DNA of 20,838 bases. Origin: UBA11524 sp045132495. Its GTDB lineage: Bacteria > Bacillota > Clostridia > Christensenellales > Aristaeellaceae. The stretch lies in contig JBGUSK010000109.1 in assembly GCA_045132495.1 (NCBI GenBank), positions 1 to 20,838 on the forward strand, in the 5' to 3' direction. The position numbers were made by a program, and so were the translations under genes. The notes under the pieces are model-generated. The model searched no databases and had not been told where the DNA came from. It was given only the letters and a program-made list of their open reading frames with translations. Shown here one piece after another: positions 14,211 through 20,838 of the stretch (positions are counted from its first letter, which is position 1; the number at the start of each line of letters is the position of its first letter).

Positions 14211-15275
14211 TTACCAGCCCATCAGGCGGCGGATTTCGCTGACGATCCTGCTCGCCGCTTTCTGATGGGTGACTGCAGTAGGGTGATAATCCGCCGTGTA
14301 GCCGTCCTCCAGCAGCTGGGGCGCAAAAGGCATGCAGGCGATGTTGGTATCGCCTGTTTCGGCAGAATAATCCGCAGCGGCCTTCTCCACAAAGGGATAG
14401 AGCCGGTCGCCCATGATGCCCAGGGTGCAGAGGAGCTTTGCGCCAGGATTGTTGCGGCGGATCACCTTGAGAAAATGCACATACTCCGCGCGGTAAAGCT
14501 CCTGACGGTCGGCATGGTCAAGGCAGTAGCTGTCGTCGTTTGTGCCAAGGTTGATGACGATCAGCTCCGGCTGGCGGACAGTAAAGTCCCAGCGGATATC
14601 GGCAGGCGTTTCGCCCCGGTATTCGCCGTAGGAGAAGCCCAGCTTCTCATAATAGGTGGGGATCAGCTGCGCCGTGATGCGCTCCTCCGCCGTGGCGGTG
14701 TAGCCGGAAATGATGCCGTAACCGCTGATGGCCACCATGGAGTAGTCCACGTCCAGCATCTGGGCAGTCCGGTAGGCATACGCACGGGTCACATCCTCAG
14801 TGCCGGTGACAAAATGATGCTCCGCCACCTCATCATCCATGCCGTAGCCGCAGGTGATGGAATCGCCGATGAACTCGACCAAGTGCGCCTTTTCGGGCGT
14901 GGGACGGATCTCCTCCGCATCCACCGCGATGCGCCTGATACCGCAGGTGGACATGGCCGTCTCGGACAGCTTTACGATGCGGACGATGTGCTCCGCAGGC
15001 ACATCAGCCCGCAGCACCGTGCAGGTCTTCTCCTCCGCGTCGATCATGGTATCCACCACGCGCTCGCCGTCCAGATACATGGCGATGCGCACGTGGTCGC
15101 TTGCCTTGTCCGCATCAGGTGCATGATTGTCTCCGGCGATGGTCACCTCACAGCGGCTGCCGGTGAAGGCAAACTCCGCGCCGGCGCCGGAGAAGGCCAA
15201 CCAAAGGGAATCCGCCAGCTCCTTCGTGCGGCCCAGGGGCTTGACGTTCTGCCAGGTCGGAAGGAAATTCCACAT
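14211..15275 (-). CDS. SGNH/GDSL-type acetyl esterase, CE2-like
   Basis: A 354-residue esterase with the two-part layout of carbohydrate esterase family 2: an N-terminal beta-sandwich (about 1-125, NVKPLGRT and LWLAFSGAGAEF) and a C-terminal SGNH hydrolase. Catalytic Ser139 lies in FIGDSITCGYG; block III is LGTND (243-247, Asn246); His331 lies in DYHPTAVTH, with Asp329. No signal peptide, so it is probably cytoplasmic, removing acetyl groups from imported sugars. ATG 15275 was chosen because the promoter -10 box at 15323-15328 excludes the most upstream Met (15362) and leaves almost no leader for Met 15308; GGAG lies about 11 bases ahead of 15275. Confidence 0.85.
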   Translation of the reverse strand: MWNFLPTWQNVKPLGRTKELADSLWLAFSGAGAEFAFTGSRCEVTIAGDNHAPDADKASDHVRIAMYLDGERVVDTMIDAEEKTCTVLRADVPAEHIVRIVKLSETAMSTCGIRRIAVDAEEIRPTPEKAHLVEFIGDSITCGYGMDDEVAEHHFVTGTEDVTRAYAYRTAQMLDVDYSMVAISGYGIISGYTATAEERITAQLIPTYYEKLGFSYGEYRGETPADIRWDFTVRQPELIVINLGTNDDSYCLDHADRQELYRAEYVHFLKVIRRNNPGAKLLCTLGIMGDRLYPFVEKAAADYSAETGDTNIACMPFAPQLLEDGYTADYHPTAVTHQKAASRIVSEIRRLMGW

Positions 15276-15322
15276 ATGTATATTCACTCCATTCAAGATA
15301 AATTGCATTGGGAATCTGCCCC

Positions 15323-15351
15323 ATCTTACCACATTTCCGCCCCGATGGCAA
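15323..15351 (-). promoter_or_regulatory. Sigma-A promoter of the CE2-like esterase
   Basis: On the minus strand TTGCCA (15346-15351), 17-base spacer, TAAGAT (15323-15328) preceded by a TG two bases upstream. The predicted transcript start near 15316 supports ATG 15275. Confidence 0.7.
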
Positions 15352-15356
15352 CCATC

Positions 15357-15385
15357 TTGCACATTTCGCCCGGACGCGTTATAAT
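15357..15385 (+). promoter_or_regulatory. Sigma-A promoter of DUF951-lepB
   Basis: TTGCAC (15357-15362), 17-base spacer, perfect TATAAT (15380-15385). The -35 box lies 5 bases from the -35 box of the divergent esterase promoter. Confidence 0.8.
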
Positions 15386-15419
15386 AGGATGAAAGTTGTC
15401 ATACAGGAGGATGATCCTC

Positions 15420-15632
15420 ATGGTGGATACGAACAACGAGATCCGTCTCGGGGACGTGATCCAGACCCGCAAGCCCCACCCCTGCGGCTCGAGCGAATGG
15501 ACAGTCACCCGCACCGGCGCGGACATCAAGATCAAATGCTCCGGCTGCGGACGCATCGTCATGCTGGACCGCGAAACCTTCCTCAAGCGCCGCAGGAAGG
15601 TCATCACCCAGGGCCCGGCGGTGCAGGCATGA
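15420..15632 (+). CDS. DUF951 family small Cys-rich protein
   Basis: A 70-residue protein of the Firmicutes DUF951 family. The family pattern is plain: IRLGDVIQTRKPHPCG, EWTVTRTGADIKIKC and CSGCGRIVMLDR. Three Cys and one His could bind a metal. CAGGAGG at 15404-15410 is 9 bases before ATG 15420; ATG 15411 is too close. Its stop overlaps the lepB start (ATGA). Function unknown. Confidence 0.9.
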   Translation: MVDTNNEIRLGDVIQTRKPHPCGSSEWTVTRTGADIKIKCSGCGRIVMLDRETFLKRRRKVITQGPAVQA

Positions 15633-16150
15633 GCTGGCTGACCGAGCTGTGCGCTGCCCTGGCCGCGGCACTTCTCCTGCGCCTGTATGTGGTGAACATC
15701 GCCCGCATCAAGGGCCGCAGCATGCTGCCCACCCTGCGGGATCGGGACGTCGCGCTGGTGTGGCGGCTCCCCTATCGCTTCCGTGCTCCCCGGCGCGGCG
15801 AGGTGGTCATCTGCCACTATCCCGGGCGGCGGATGAAGCGCATCAAATGGCTGCCCCAGGCCTTCGTGAAGCGGGTGATCGCCCTGCCCGGAGATACGAT
15901 CGAGTTCATCGAAGGCGTCGTATATGTGAACGGCGAGGCGCTGGAGGAGGCCTACCTCGACCCGTCCCGCTGCCGCTTCAGGCGGACGCGTCCGCCCCTC
16001 ACCCTCGGTCCGGATGAGTACTTCGTCATGGGCGACAATCGCGACAGCTCAAACGACAGCCGCAGCGTCGGGCCTATCCGCCGCAGCGCCATCCGCGGAC
16101 GGGTGGTTTGCATCCTTTTTCCGCTCACATGCGCCCGGAAGGTGCACTGA
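15629..16150 (+). CDS. lepB: Signal peptidase I
   Basis: A 173-residue membrane-anchored signal peptidase. One N-terminal membrane segment (about 4-23), catalytic Ser31 in GRSMLPTL, catalytic Lys81 in KRVIALPGD, and the conserved GDNRDSSNDSR box near residues 135-145. The start codon overlaps the previous stop, so translation is coupled. It cleaves signal peptides at the outer face of the membrane, probably including that of the next gene product. Confidence 0.95.
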   Translation: MSWLTELCAALAAALLLRLYVVNIARIKGRSMLPTLRDRDVALVWRLPYRFRAPRRGEVVICHYPGRRMKRIKWLPQAFVKRVIALPGDTIEFIEGVVYVNGEALEEAYLDPSRCRFRRTRPPLTLGPDEYFVMGDNRDSSNDSRSVGPIRRSAIRGRVVCILFPLTCARKVH

Positions 16151-16174
16151 TCTCCATATTGTTACAAAGGTTTC

Positions 16175-16203
16175 TTGCTTCCCCCCGGGAAGTATGCTAT
16201 AAT
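16175..16203 (+). promoter_or_regulatory. Extended -10 sigma-A promoter of the secreted-protein gene
   Basis: TTGCTT (16175-16180), 17-base spacer ending TGC, then TATAAT (16198-16203): an extended -10 promoter. Confidence 0.8.
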
Positions 16204-16252
16204 CAAACTGATATCCTCTGTTATCATTGATGATCGAAGGTTGGTGACCCAC

Positions 16253-17785
16253 ATGCGGAAGATTCTTCTCTCCCTGCTGATTTTGCTTTGCATGCTGCTG
16301 CCCGCCGCCGCGCTGGCAGATTCCTTCACCTTTGCCGATCAGGGCGCGGCATGCTCCATCCCCGACGGCAAATACACCGTCATCACGCCGGACAATGTGT
16401 CCTCCCAGACCGCATGGCTGGAAAAGAACGGTAAATCGGCTGATTCCATTCTGGCAGATTTTGCGGATCGCGGCGTGCTGCTGCAGGCCTGGTCCGCCGG
16501 CGGCGATGTGTGCATCGAAATCACCGCCGTGCAGGATCTCTACGCCCAGCAGTTCTATGATGTGAATCAGGTCAGCGAATCCGAGCGCAAGAATTATCGC
16601 ATCGGCCATTCCTCTGACAAAACCGGCGAATGGCGCGCCCAGGGCTATGATTACACCTCCGCCGACTGGAAGAAGTATAAATACGCCGGGCGCTTCCTGA
16701 TGCTGGAATACACCCGCACCGCCAATGGCATGACCTACCGCGGCTATGCCCGCAAGACCATCCGCAACGGCTGGCATATCCATGTGGATTACCAGGTGTA
16801 CGGCCGCACCCCCAAGAAGAGCGACCAGAACGCGCTGGAAGCCATCATGACCAGCTGGGAGTTCCTTGAGGTCAGCGCTCGTCCTGCCAGCAGCGCCACC
16901 AAGGTGATCTTCTCCTCCACCCCGCCCCAGGAAACCAATACCGGCAAGTTCACCCTGGCCGGCACCGGCTCCACCGGGCTGAAGGTCATCGGCGTGGTGA
17001 TGCGCATGTCTTCCTCTGATGTGCACCGCTTTGAGGCTGAGATCGACAGCAAGGGCAAGTTTGAGATGACCGTGAAGCTCCCCAAGGAAGGCTTGTGGAC
17101 GATGACCTACACCGTCTTCAACGGCGAGGAGGTCGTGGAGGAAGGCGCCTTTGACGCCATCACCTATGATGACACGCTGCTCCCCGTGCGCCTGAACACC
17201 GCCTTTCCCAAGTCCACGGAGCTCAACGGCAGCAGCCTGACCATCTCCGGTACCACCATGAAGCAGACCAAGGTGCAGTGCATCGTGGACGGCCGCTACA
17301 ACAAGGCCATCACCACCAACAACTCCGGCGCCTTCTCCTTTACCTTCGACACCAACGAAGAAGGCATATACAACATCACCCTCGTGTTTGAGAAAAAGGG
17401 CTACAGCGCCCGCCGCTTCCGCTGCGAAGCCAAGCGCGAGTTCACCGAGGAAGACCGCAAGCAGTCCATCCGCGACGAAGCTGTCAAGCCCTCCTACGCC
17501 AACCTCAAGAAGAAGATCGACGGCTACCGCGGCCGCTACATGGTTTACACCCTGAACATCAAGGAGATCACCCAGACCTCCACCGGCTATCTGACCTTCG
17601 CTGGCATGAGCAAGACCAAGTCCGGCGTGTACAAGGAGATCGTCGCCATCCGCACCACGGAGGAACCGGTCTGGCGTGTGGGCACGGCGGTGCGCATGTA
17701 CCTCAAGTGCCTCGGTATGTACGACGTTGTCAGTGACGAGGGCACCGACAGCTACCCCTACTTCGACCTGCAGTGGCTGGAGTAA
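16253..17785 (+). CDS. Secreted protein of unknown function, two Ig-like repeats
   Basis: A 510-residue exported protein. The signal peptide is MRKILLSLLI plus a hydrophobic stretch, with likely cleavage after LPAAALA (residue 22). Residues 23-205 form a mixed domain with aromatic-rich strands that I do not recognise. Two tandem beta-sandwich repeats follow, about 220-300 (FTLAGTG ... GLWTMTYTVFN) and 320-390 (LTISGTT ... GIYNITLVFEKKGY). The end (415-510) looks like a small beta-barrel. There is no lipobox, LPxTG or SLH domain, so it may be released. The ribosome site (GAAGG) is weak and ATG 16253 is chosen by the signal peptide. It has its own promoter and a terminator behind it. Confidence 0.8.
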   Translation: MRKILLSLLILLCMLLPAAALADSFTFADQGAACSIPDGKYTVITPDNVSSQTAWLEKNGKSADSILADFADRGVLLQAWSAGGDVCIEITAVQDLYAQQFYDVNQVSESERKNYRIGHSSDKTGEWRAQGYDYTSADWKKYKYAGRFLMLEYTRTANGMTYRGYARKTIRNGWHIHVDYQVYGRTPKKSDQNALEAIMTSWEFLEVSARPASSATKVIFSSTPPQETNTGKFTLAGTGSTGLKVIGVVMRMSSSDVHRFEAEIDSKGKFEMTVKLPKEGLWTMTYTVFNGEEVVEEGAFDAITYDDTLLPVRLNTAFPKSTELNGSSLTISGTTMKQTKVQCIVDGRYNKAITTNNSGAFSFTFDTNEEGIYNITLVFEKKGYSARRFRCEAKREFTEEDRKQSIRDEAVKPSYANLKKKIDGYRGRYMVYTLNIKEITQTSTGYLTFAGMSKTKSGVYKEIVAIRTTEEPVWRVGTAVRMYLKCLGMYDVVSDEGTDSYPYFDLQWLE

Positions 17786-17807
17786 GCCCAACACCCACAA
17801 ACCAAAA

Positions 17808-17856
17808 GGCTCTCCCTTTGGGAGAGCCGGCAGCCGGAAGGCTGACTGAGAGGGTT
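17808..17856. repeat. REP-like palindromic repeat
   Basis: GGCTCTCCC (17808-17816) and GGGAGAGCC (17820-17828) form a perfect 9-bp hairpin with a TTT loop, followed by a short GC-rich tail ending GACTGAGAGGGTT. This layout, a GGCTC-CCCTTTGGGGAG-type hairpin with an ACTGAGAGGG tail, resembles dispersed intergenic repeats I know from clostridial genomes. Copy number cannot be seen here. Confidence 0.55.
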
Positions 17857-17870
17857 CGCCCACATATGAA

Positions 17871-17908
17871 ACCGGCGGTTGACGCGTTTGTCAGCCGCCG
17901 GTGTTTTT
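17871..17908 (+). terminator. Terminator after the secreted-protein gene
   Basis: ACCGGCGGTTGAC (17871-17883) pairs with GTCAGCCGCCGGT (17890-17902), 13 pairs with one G-T, then GTTTTT. It also lies just past the nth stop codon, so it may help terminate both convergent transcripts, though the T run serves the plus strand. Confidence 0.85.
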
Positions 17909-18548
17909 ACTTATGGACTTTCTGCCGCTCCCGCTCAGCCTTGCACAGCTCCCGCAGCGTGCACTCCGCGCACAGGGGCCGCTGCGCCTTGCACACCCGC
18001 CGCCCGTGGAAGATGATGCGGTGATGCATATCCAGCCAGTCCTTCTTCGGGATGGCCTTTTGCAATTGCAGTTCCGTCTTGAGCACATCATCCGCCTCCG
18101 CAAGGCCCAGACGGTTGCTCACACGAAACACATGGGTGTCCACCGCGATAGCAGGCACACCAAAGGCGTTGGACATGACCACATTGGCGGTCTTTCGGCC
18201 CACGCCGGGGAGCGCGGTCAGCTCCTCCATCGTGCGCGGCACTTCGCCGCCATGACGCAGCATCAGCAGCTTGCAGGTCTGGATGATGTTCGTCGCCTTC
18301 GATTTGAATCCGCAGGCTTTGACCATCGGGTGCAGCTCCTCCACCGTGGCCTCTGCCATGCTCGCCACGTCGGGGTAACGGGCGAACACCGCCGGGGTCA
18401 CCTTGTTGACCATCTTGTCCGTGCACTGGGCAGAGAGCATGACGGCTACCAGCGTCTCATAGGGGTTGGTAAAGTTGAGCTCCGGGCCCGCATCGGGGTA
18501 GAGGCGGGTCAGCTCCGCCAGGATGGCCTTCTTGGAAAAACGGGGCAT
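17907..18548 (-). CDS. nth: Endonuclease III
   Basis: A 213-residue bifunctional DNA glycosylase/AP lyase for oxidised pyrimidines. Helix-hairpin-helix LPGVGRKTA (113-121) carries catalytic Lys119; Asp137 in VDTHVFR is the second catalytic residue. The 4Fe-4S ligands are Cys186, 193, 196 and 202 (C-x6-C-x2-C-x5-C). GGGGAG is 6 bases before ATG 18548. It starts 15 bases after the folT stop, so it shares that gene's transcript and upstream riboswitch. Confidence 0.97.
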   Translation of the reverse strand: MPRFSKKAILAELTRLYPDAGPELNFTNPYETLVAVMLSAQCTDKMVNKVTPAVFARYPDVASMAEATVEELHPMVKACGFKSKATNIIQTCKLLMLRHGGEVPRTMEELTALPGVGRKTANVVMSNAFGVPAIAVDTHVFRVSNRLGLAEADDVLKTELQLQKAIPKKDWLDMHHRIIFHGRRVCKAQRPLCAECTLRELCKAERERQKVHK

Positions 18549-18562
18549 CGTTTTCTCCCCTT

Positions 18563-19108
18563 TCATCGGTTCTTCAGCTGCATGGACGCGGGCAGCTTCA
18601 CCCGCTTCATGGCGCTCAGCAGCAGATAGCACAGCACCACATTGACCGGCACTTCCACCAGGTAATTGGGCGCGCGCACCGTCACCCAGGTGATATATCC
18701 GCGCCCCGGTACATAGGCCAGCATATTCAGCCACAGTGAATTGAGCAGCAGATTGAAGCCCGCCAGGGAAATCGCAACTGCCGCAATGACGCGCCACCAG
18801 CTGGGCTTGCGGCGATGCAGGATGAATCCGCAGGTCAGCCCGACCAGTACGTTGGTCAGGGTGAACCCCGGGAAATACGCCCCCGCCGGGAACAGATGCG
18901 CCCCCAGCAGATCCCCCAGACCACCGACGATCGCCGCCGGGATGGGGCCCATCAGCGCGCCCGCCAGCGCGATCGGCACGAAGCCGAAATTGTACTGCTT
19001 GCCCAGCATCGGTACCTGGAGAAGATTCCCCAGCACCACCTGGCATGCCACCAGCATCGCCGTCACAGTGATGGTTTCGATGGAAAATAACTTTTTTTTC
19101 TGCAACAC
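18563..19108 (-). CDS. folT: Folate-type ECF transporter substrate-binding (S) component
   Basis: A 181-residue integral membrane protein with about six helices, typical of ECF S components (ITVTAMLVACQVVLGNLL, FGFVPIALAGALMGPIPAAIVGGLGDLLG, RAPNYLVEVPVN). The tetrahydrofolate riboswitch just upstream argues for folate as the substrate. It should work with a shared ECF energising module, not present in this window. GGGAGG at 19114-19119 precedes GTG 19108 by 5 bases or TTG 19105 by 8; either may be the start. No ATG is available. Confidence 0.9.
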   Translation of the reverse strand: MLQKKKLFSIETITVTAMLVACQVVLGNLLQVPMLGKQYNFGFVPIALAGALMGPIPAAIVGGLGDLLGAHLFPAGAYFPGFTLTNVLVGLTCGFILHRRKPSWWRVIAAVAISLAGFNLLLNSLWLNMLAYVPGRGYITWVTVRAPNYLVEVPVNVVLCYLLLSAMKRVKLPASMQLKNR

Positions 19109-19171
19109 AAAAACCTCCCTTTCATCGGGTCGTGAAAAAGATACGCGACTCGCAGGAGGCAGTAAGCACGT

Positions 19172-19294
19172 AAAGCAGCGGGATGCGCCGCTGGCACCGC
19201 GGAGACTTCGTCTCGTTTTTCAAGACGGACGCCCCTTCGTTTCATGACAACTCCCCGTTCATGAACACTTGACGCGCCAGCAGCTACTCTGCCT
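19172..19294 (-). ncRNA. Tetrahydrofolate (THF) riboswitch
   Basis: Reading the minus strand from 19294, the class I THF aptamer landmarks occur in order: GGCAGAGTAG, CGCGTCAAGTG, GAACGGGGAGTTGTC, AACGAAG, CCGCGGTG and GCGCATCCCGCTGC. Helices fit: P1 AGGCAG with CTGCTT; P2 CTGCTGGC with GCCAGCGG; P3 TTCATGA with TCATGAA. The short stem usually capped by GAGA is replaced by a longer hairpin (CGTCT with AGACG). About 120 nt against roughly 90 usual. Downstream, CCTCC (plus-strand GGAGG at 19155-19159) could mask the GGGAGG of folT, suggesting translational control. Confidence 0.93.
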
Positions 19295-19310
19295 GATACG
19301 AATCATCCTC

Positions 19311-19339
19311 ATTGTATGCGTTTTTTCGTCAAAATGCAA
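19311..19339 (-). promoter_or_regulatory. Sigma-A promoter of the THF riboswitch-folT-nth operon
   Basis: On the minus strand TTGCAT (19334-19339), 17-base spacer, TACAAT (19311-19316). The transcript would begin about 10 bases before the aptamer. Confidence 0.75.
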
Positions 19340-19353
19340 TACATATACGCAAG

Positions 19354-19384
19354 AAAAACAGCCGTCAGCATCTGCCAGCGGCTG
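19354..19384 (-). terminator. Terminator after the DUF308 gene
   Basis: Minus strand: CAGCCG (19379-19384) pairs with CGGCTG (19359-19364), with an inner CAG/CTG, followed by TTTTTCTT. It starts 7 bases after the stop codon and separates this operon from the folT promoter. Confidence 0.75.
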
Positions 19385-19390
19385 AAGGGA

Positions 19391-19924
19391 TCAAAGGGCG
19401 ATGGTGATGATTTCCACAATGGCCTCGGCGATCAGCGAAATGGCCACGAAGGTCCACACCGCGGTCACCGCGCCGAAGGGGTTGATCAGGATGACCGCCG
19501 CGAGTACCGCCGCCAGTGCCGCAGCGATTCCGGGCATGTACCAGCAGGGCGCATTCATGCGCTTGAGATCGGCCATCTTCTGCAGCTTGCCCGCCGCCAG
19601 CACCAGCATCACGATGGCGTAGAGCACCGTCAGCAGCGGGAAGGCCCCAATGAACCAGTCATACTTCGTGATGCACACCGCGCCTGCCATCAGAGCGATC
19701 AGGCCCTTGAAGAGCAGCTGCTTCTGAGCGGCGACCTCCGGCTTCAGCATGAAGTAGCGCACGATGCTCATCAGTCCGCCCAGGCACATCAGCACACCTG
19801 CGCCAATGATGATGCCGCTGGTGAACCCGACGGGGTCGATGAGCAGCAGCACGCCCACCACGATCTCCAGAATGCAGGTGATGATGCTGCCGGTTTTGCC
19901 ATGAAATACGTATTTGATGTTCAT
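19391..19924 (-). CDS. HdeD/DUF308-family membrane protein
   Basis: A 177-residue protein with about six membrane segments in three hairpin pairs, the DUF308 layout (IITCILEIVVGVLLLIDP; GIIIGAGVLMCLGGLMSIV; GLIALMAGAVCI; LTVLYAIVMLVLAAG; IAAALAAVLAAVILINPFG). Start MNIKYVF at 19924 has AAAGGAAG upstream. It lies 23 bases after the ftsH stop and is likely co-transcribed. Function in Gram-positives is unknown. Confidence 0.85.
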   Translation of the reverse strand: MNIKYVFHGKTGSIITCILEIVVGVLLLIDPVGFTSGIIIGAGVLMCLGGLMSIVRYFMLKPEVAAQKQLLFKGLIALMAGAVCITKYDWFIGAFPLLTVLYAIVMLVLAAGKLQKMADLKRMNAPCWYMPGIAAALAAVLAAVILINPFGAVTAVWTFVAISLIAEAIVEIITIAL

Positions 19925-19947
19925 TTTTCTCTTCCTTTCGTGGATCA

Positions 19948-20838
19948 TCAGGCACCCAGGAGCGCCATAAATTCTTCGCCAGTGATGGTTTCCTTTTCGT
20001 AGAGATGTTTCGCCAGACGATCAAGAGCGGCTCGGTTTTCCGTCAGGATGGCTTCCGCCTTCTGGTATTGTCGCTTCACCAGATCAACGACCAGCGCATC
20101 GATGCGGGCCTGGGTGTCCGCCGAGCAGGCCAGGGATGCGTCGCCGCCCAGGTAGGCGTTCTCGACATTCTCCATCGCCACCATGCCGAATTCCTCCGAC
20201 ATGCCGTAGCGGGCGATCATCGCCCGGGCGAGCTTCGTTGCCTGCTCAATGTCGTTGGAAGCGCCGGTGGTCACATCGCCAAACACGATGGCTTCCGCCG
20301 CACGGCCTGCGGTGAAGGTCGCGATCTTGTTTTCGATCTCCTGCCGGGTCATGAGGTAGCGGTTGCCCTCGTCCACCTGCATCGTGTAGCCCAGCGCGCC
20401 GGAGGTGCGGGGCACGATGGTGATTTTCTGCACCGGCGCAGAGTGATCCTGCATGGCGGCAACCAGCGCATGACCGATTTCATGATACGCCACGACGGAT
20501 TTTTCTCTGTCCGTGAGGAGGGCGTTTTTCTTCTCGTAGCCCGCGATGACGACCTCAATGGAGGCTTCCAGGTCCTCTTGCGTTGCCTCGCTGCGGCCAT
20601 TGCGGACGGCTCGCAGGGCAGCTTCGTTGACCATGTTCGCCAGCTCCGCTCCGGAAGCGCCGCTGGCCATGCGGGCGATGCGCCCAAAGTCGATATCCGG
20701 TGCGCACTTGACTTTTCTGGCATGAACGCGCAGGATCGCTTCCCTGCCCTTGAGATCGGGCAATTCAACGGGCACGCGGCGGTCGAAGCGTCCGGGGCGG
20801 GTCAGCGCAGGGTCAAGGGATTCGGGGCGGTTCGTCGC
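19948..20838 (-). CDS. ftsH: ATP-dependent zinc metalloprotease FtsH, 3' part (5' end outside window)
   Basis: The last 296 residues of FtsH; the frame runs open to the right end. Visible: the AAA+ second region of homology and arginine fingers (ATNRPESLDPALTRPGRFDR), the AAA lid (LASGASGAEL-type MASGASGAELANMVNEAAL), and the peptidase with zinc motif HEIGH (bases 20470-20484) and the later TTGASNDIEQAT region supplying the third ligand. It is membrane-bound and degrades misfolded and regulatory proteins. The N-terminal membrane segments and Walker motifs lie beyond the window. Confidence 0.97.
   Translation of the reverse strand, partial: ATNRPESLDPALTRPGRFDRRVPVELPDLKGREAILRVHARKVKCAPDIDFGRIARMASGASGAELANMVNEAALRAVRNGRSEATQEDLEASIEVVIAGYEKKNALLTDREKSVVAYHEIGHALVAAMQDHSAPVQKITIVPRTSGALGYTMQVDEGNRYLMTRQEIENKIATFTAGRAAEAIVFGDVTTGASNDIEQATKLARAMIARYGMSEEFGMVAMENVENAYLGGDASLACSADTQARIDALVVDLVKRQYQKAEAILTENRAALDRLAKHLYEKETITGEEFMALLGA

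Noticed and set aside
13602..15392. Open frame of 596 codons on the plus strand
   Set aside because: It lies antisense to murI and the CE2-like esterase, both with full family motifs. Its translation is rich in His, Arg and Gln with no recognisable domain: a high-GC shadow.
16049..17863. Open frame of 604 codons on the minus strand
   Set aside because: Antisense to the secreted protein with signal peptide, promoter and terminator; low-complexity Gly/Ala/Val/His translation.

Overview
The window looks like a stretch of a high-GC, Gram-positive clostridial chromosome (Firmicutes; a gut or rumen Christensenellales/Oscillospirales-type organism would fit, but the lineage is an inference). The reasons are strong AAGGAGG-type ribosome sites, sigma-A promoters with 17-bp spacers, a DUF951 gene, a THF riboswitch in front of an ECF-type folT gene, and a Nif11/NHLM-type peptide export system. 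No rRNA, tRNA, CRISPR array, transposase or phage gene was seen.

Bases 1-12492 (+ strand) are one dense, co-directional RiPP (ribosomally made, post-translationally modified peptide) locus that continues upstream of the window. It starts with the 3' part of a radical SAM/SPASM maturase. Three Nif11-leader precursor peptides follow, each with a core carrying three Cys-x-Cys units separated by Gly-rich segments. Next comes a three-gene exporter: a very short HlyD-like protein, a C39 peptidase-ABC transporter, and a second ABC transporter without the peptidase.

The second half (7176-12492) is a different peptide system: radical SAM 1, a PqqD-like/GNAT-like fusion 1, an NPPF-type methyltransferase, a non-Nif11 precursor, radical SAM 2, and PqqD-like/GNAT-like fusion 2. 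The radical SAM and fusion genes form a duplicated pair flanking the methyltransferase and the peptide. The precursor core has eight perfect hexapeptide repeats with Asn at exactly every sixth residue. That is the spacing expected for a polytheonamide/aeronamide-like beta-helix built of alternating D and L residues, in which Asn side chains stack once per turn and are N-methylated. Two candidate epimerases and a methyltransferase with a PrmC-like NPPF active site sit beside it, so a new family of D-amino-acid, N-methyl-Asn, membrane-active peptide is the main hypothesis. All four precursors end their leaders with the same LSxxEL-type motif before GG or GA, so one C39 peptidase could process both peptide types. 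The operon ends in a strong terminator at 12530-12570.

Bases 12571-12862 hold no gene but contain two strong hairpins in tandem. From 12863 onward the content is housekeeping. A P-loop kinase and murI (glutamate racemase) are on the minus strand, followed by a CE2-type SGNH esterase (-). Back-to-back promoters then serve that esterase and a DUF951-lepB pair (+). A secreted protein of unknown function (+) ends at a REP-like palindrome and a terminator.

The last part is all on the minus strand. A folT-nth operon (folate ECF S component, endonuclease III) is preceded by a clear tetrahydrofolate riboswitch and a good promoter. Finally there are a DUF308/HdeD-type membrane protein and the 3' part of ftsH, which runs off the right end.
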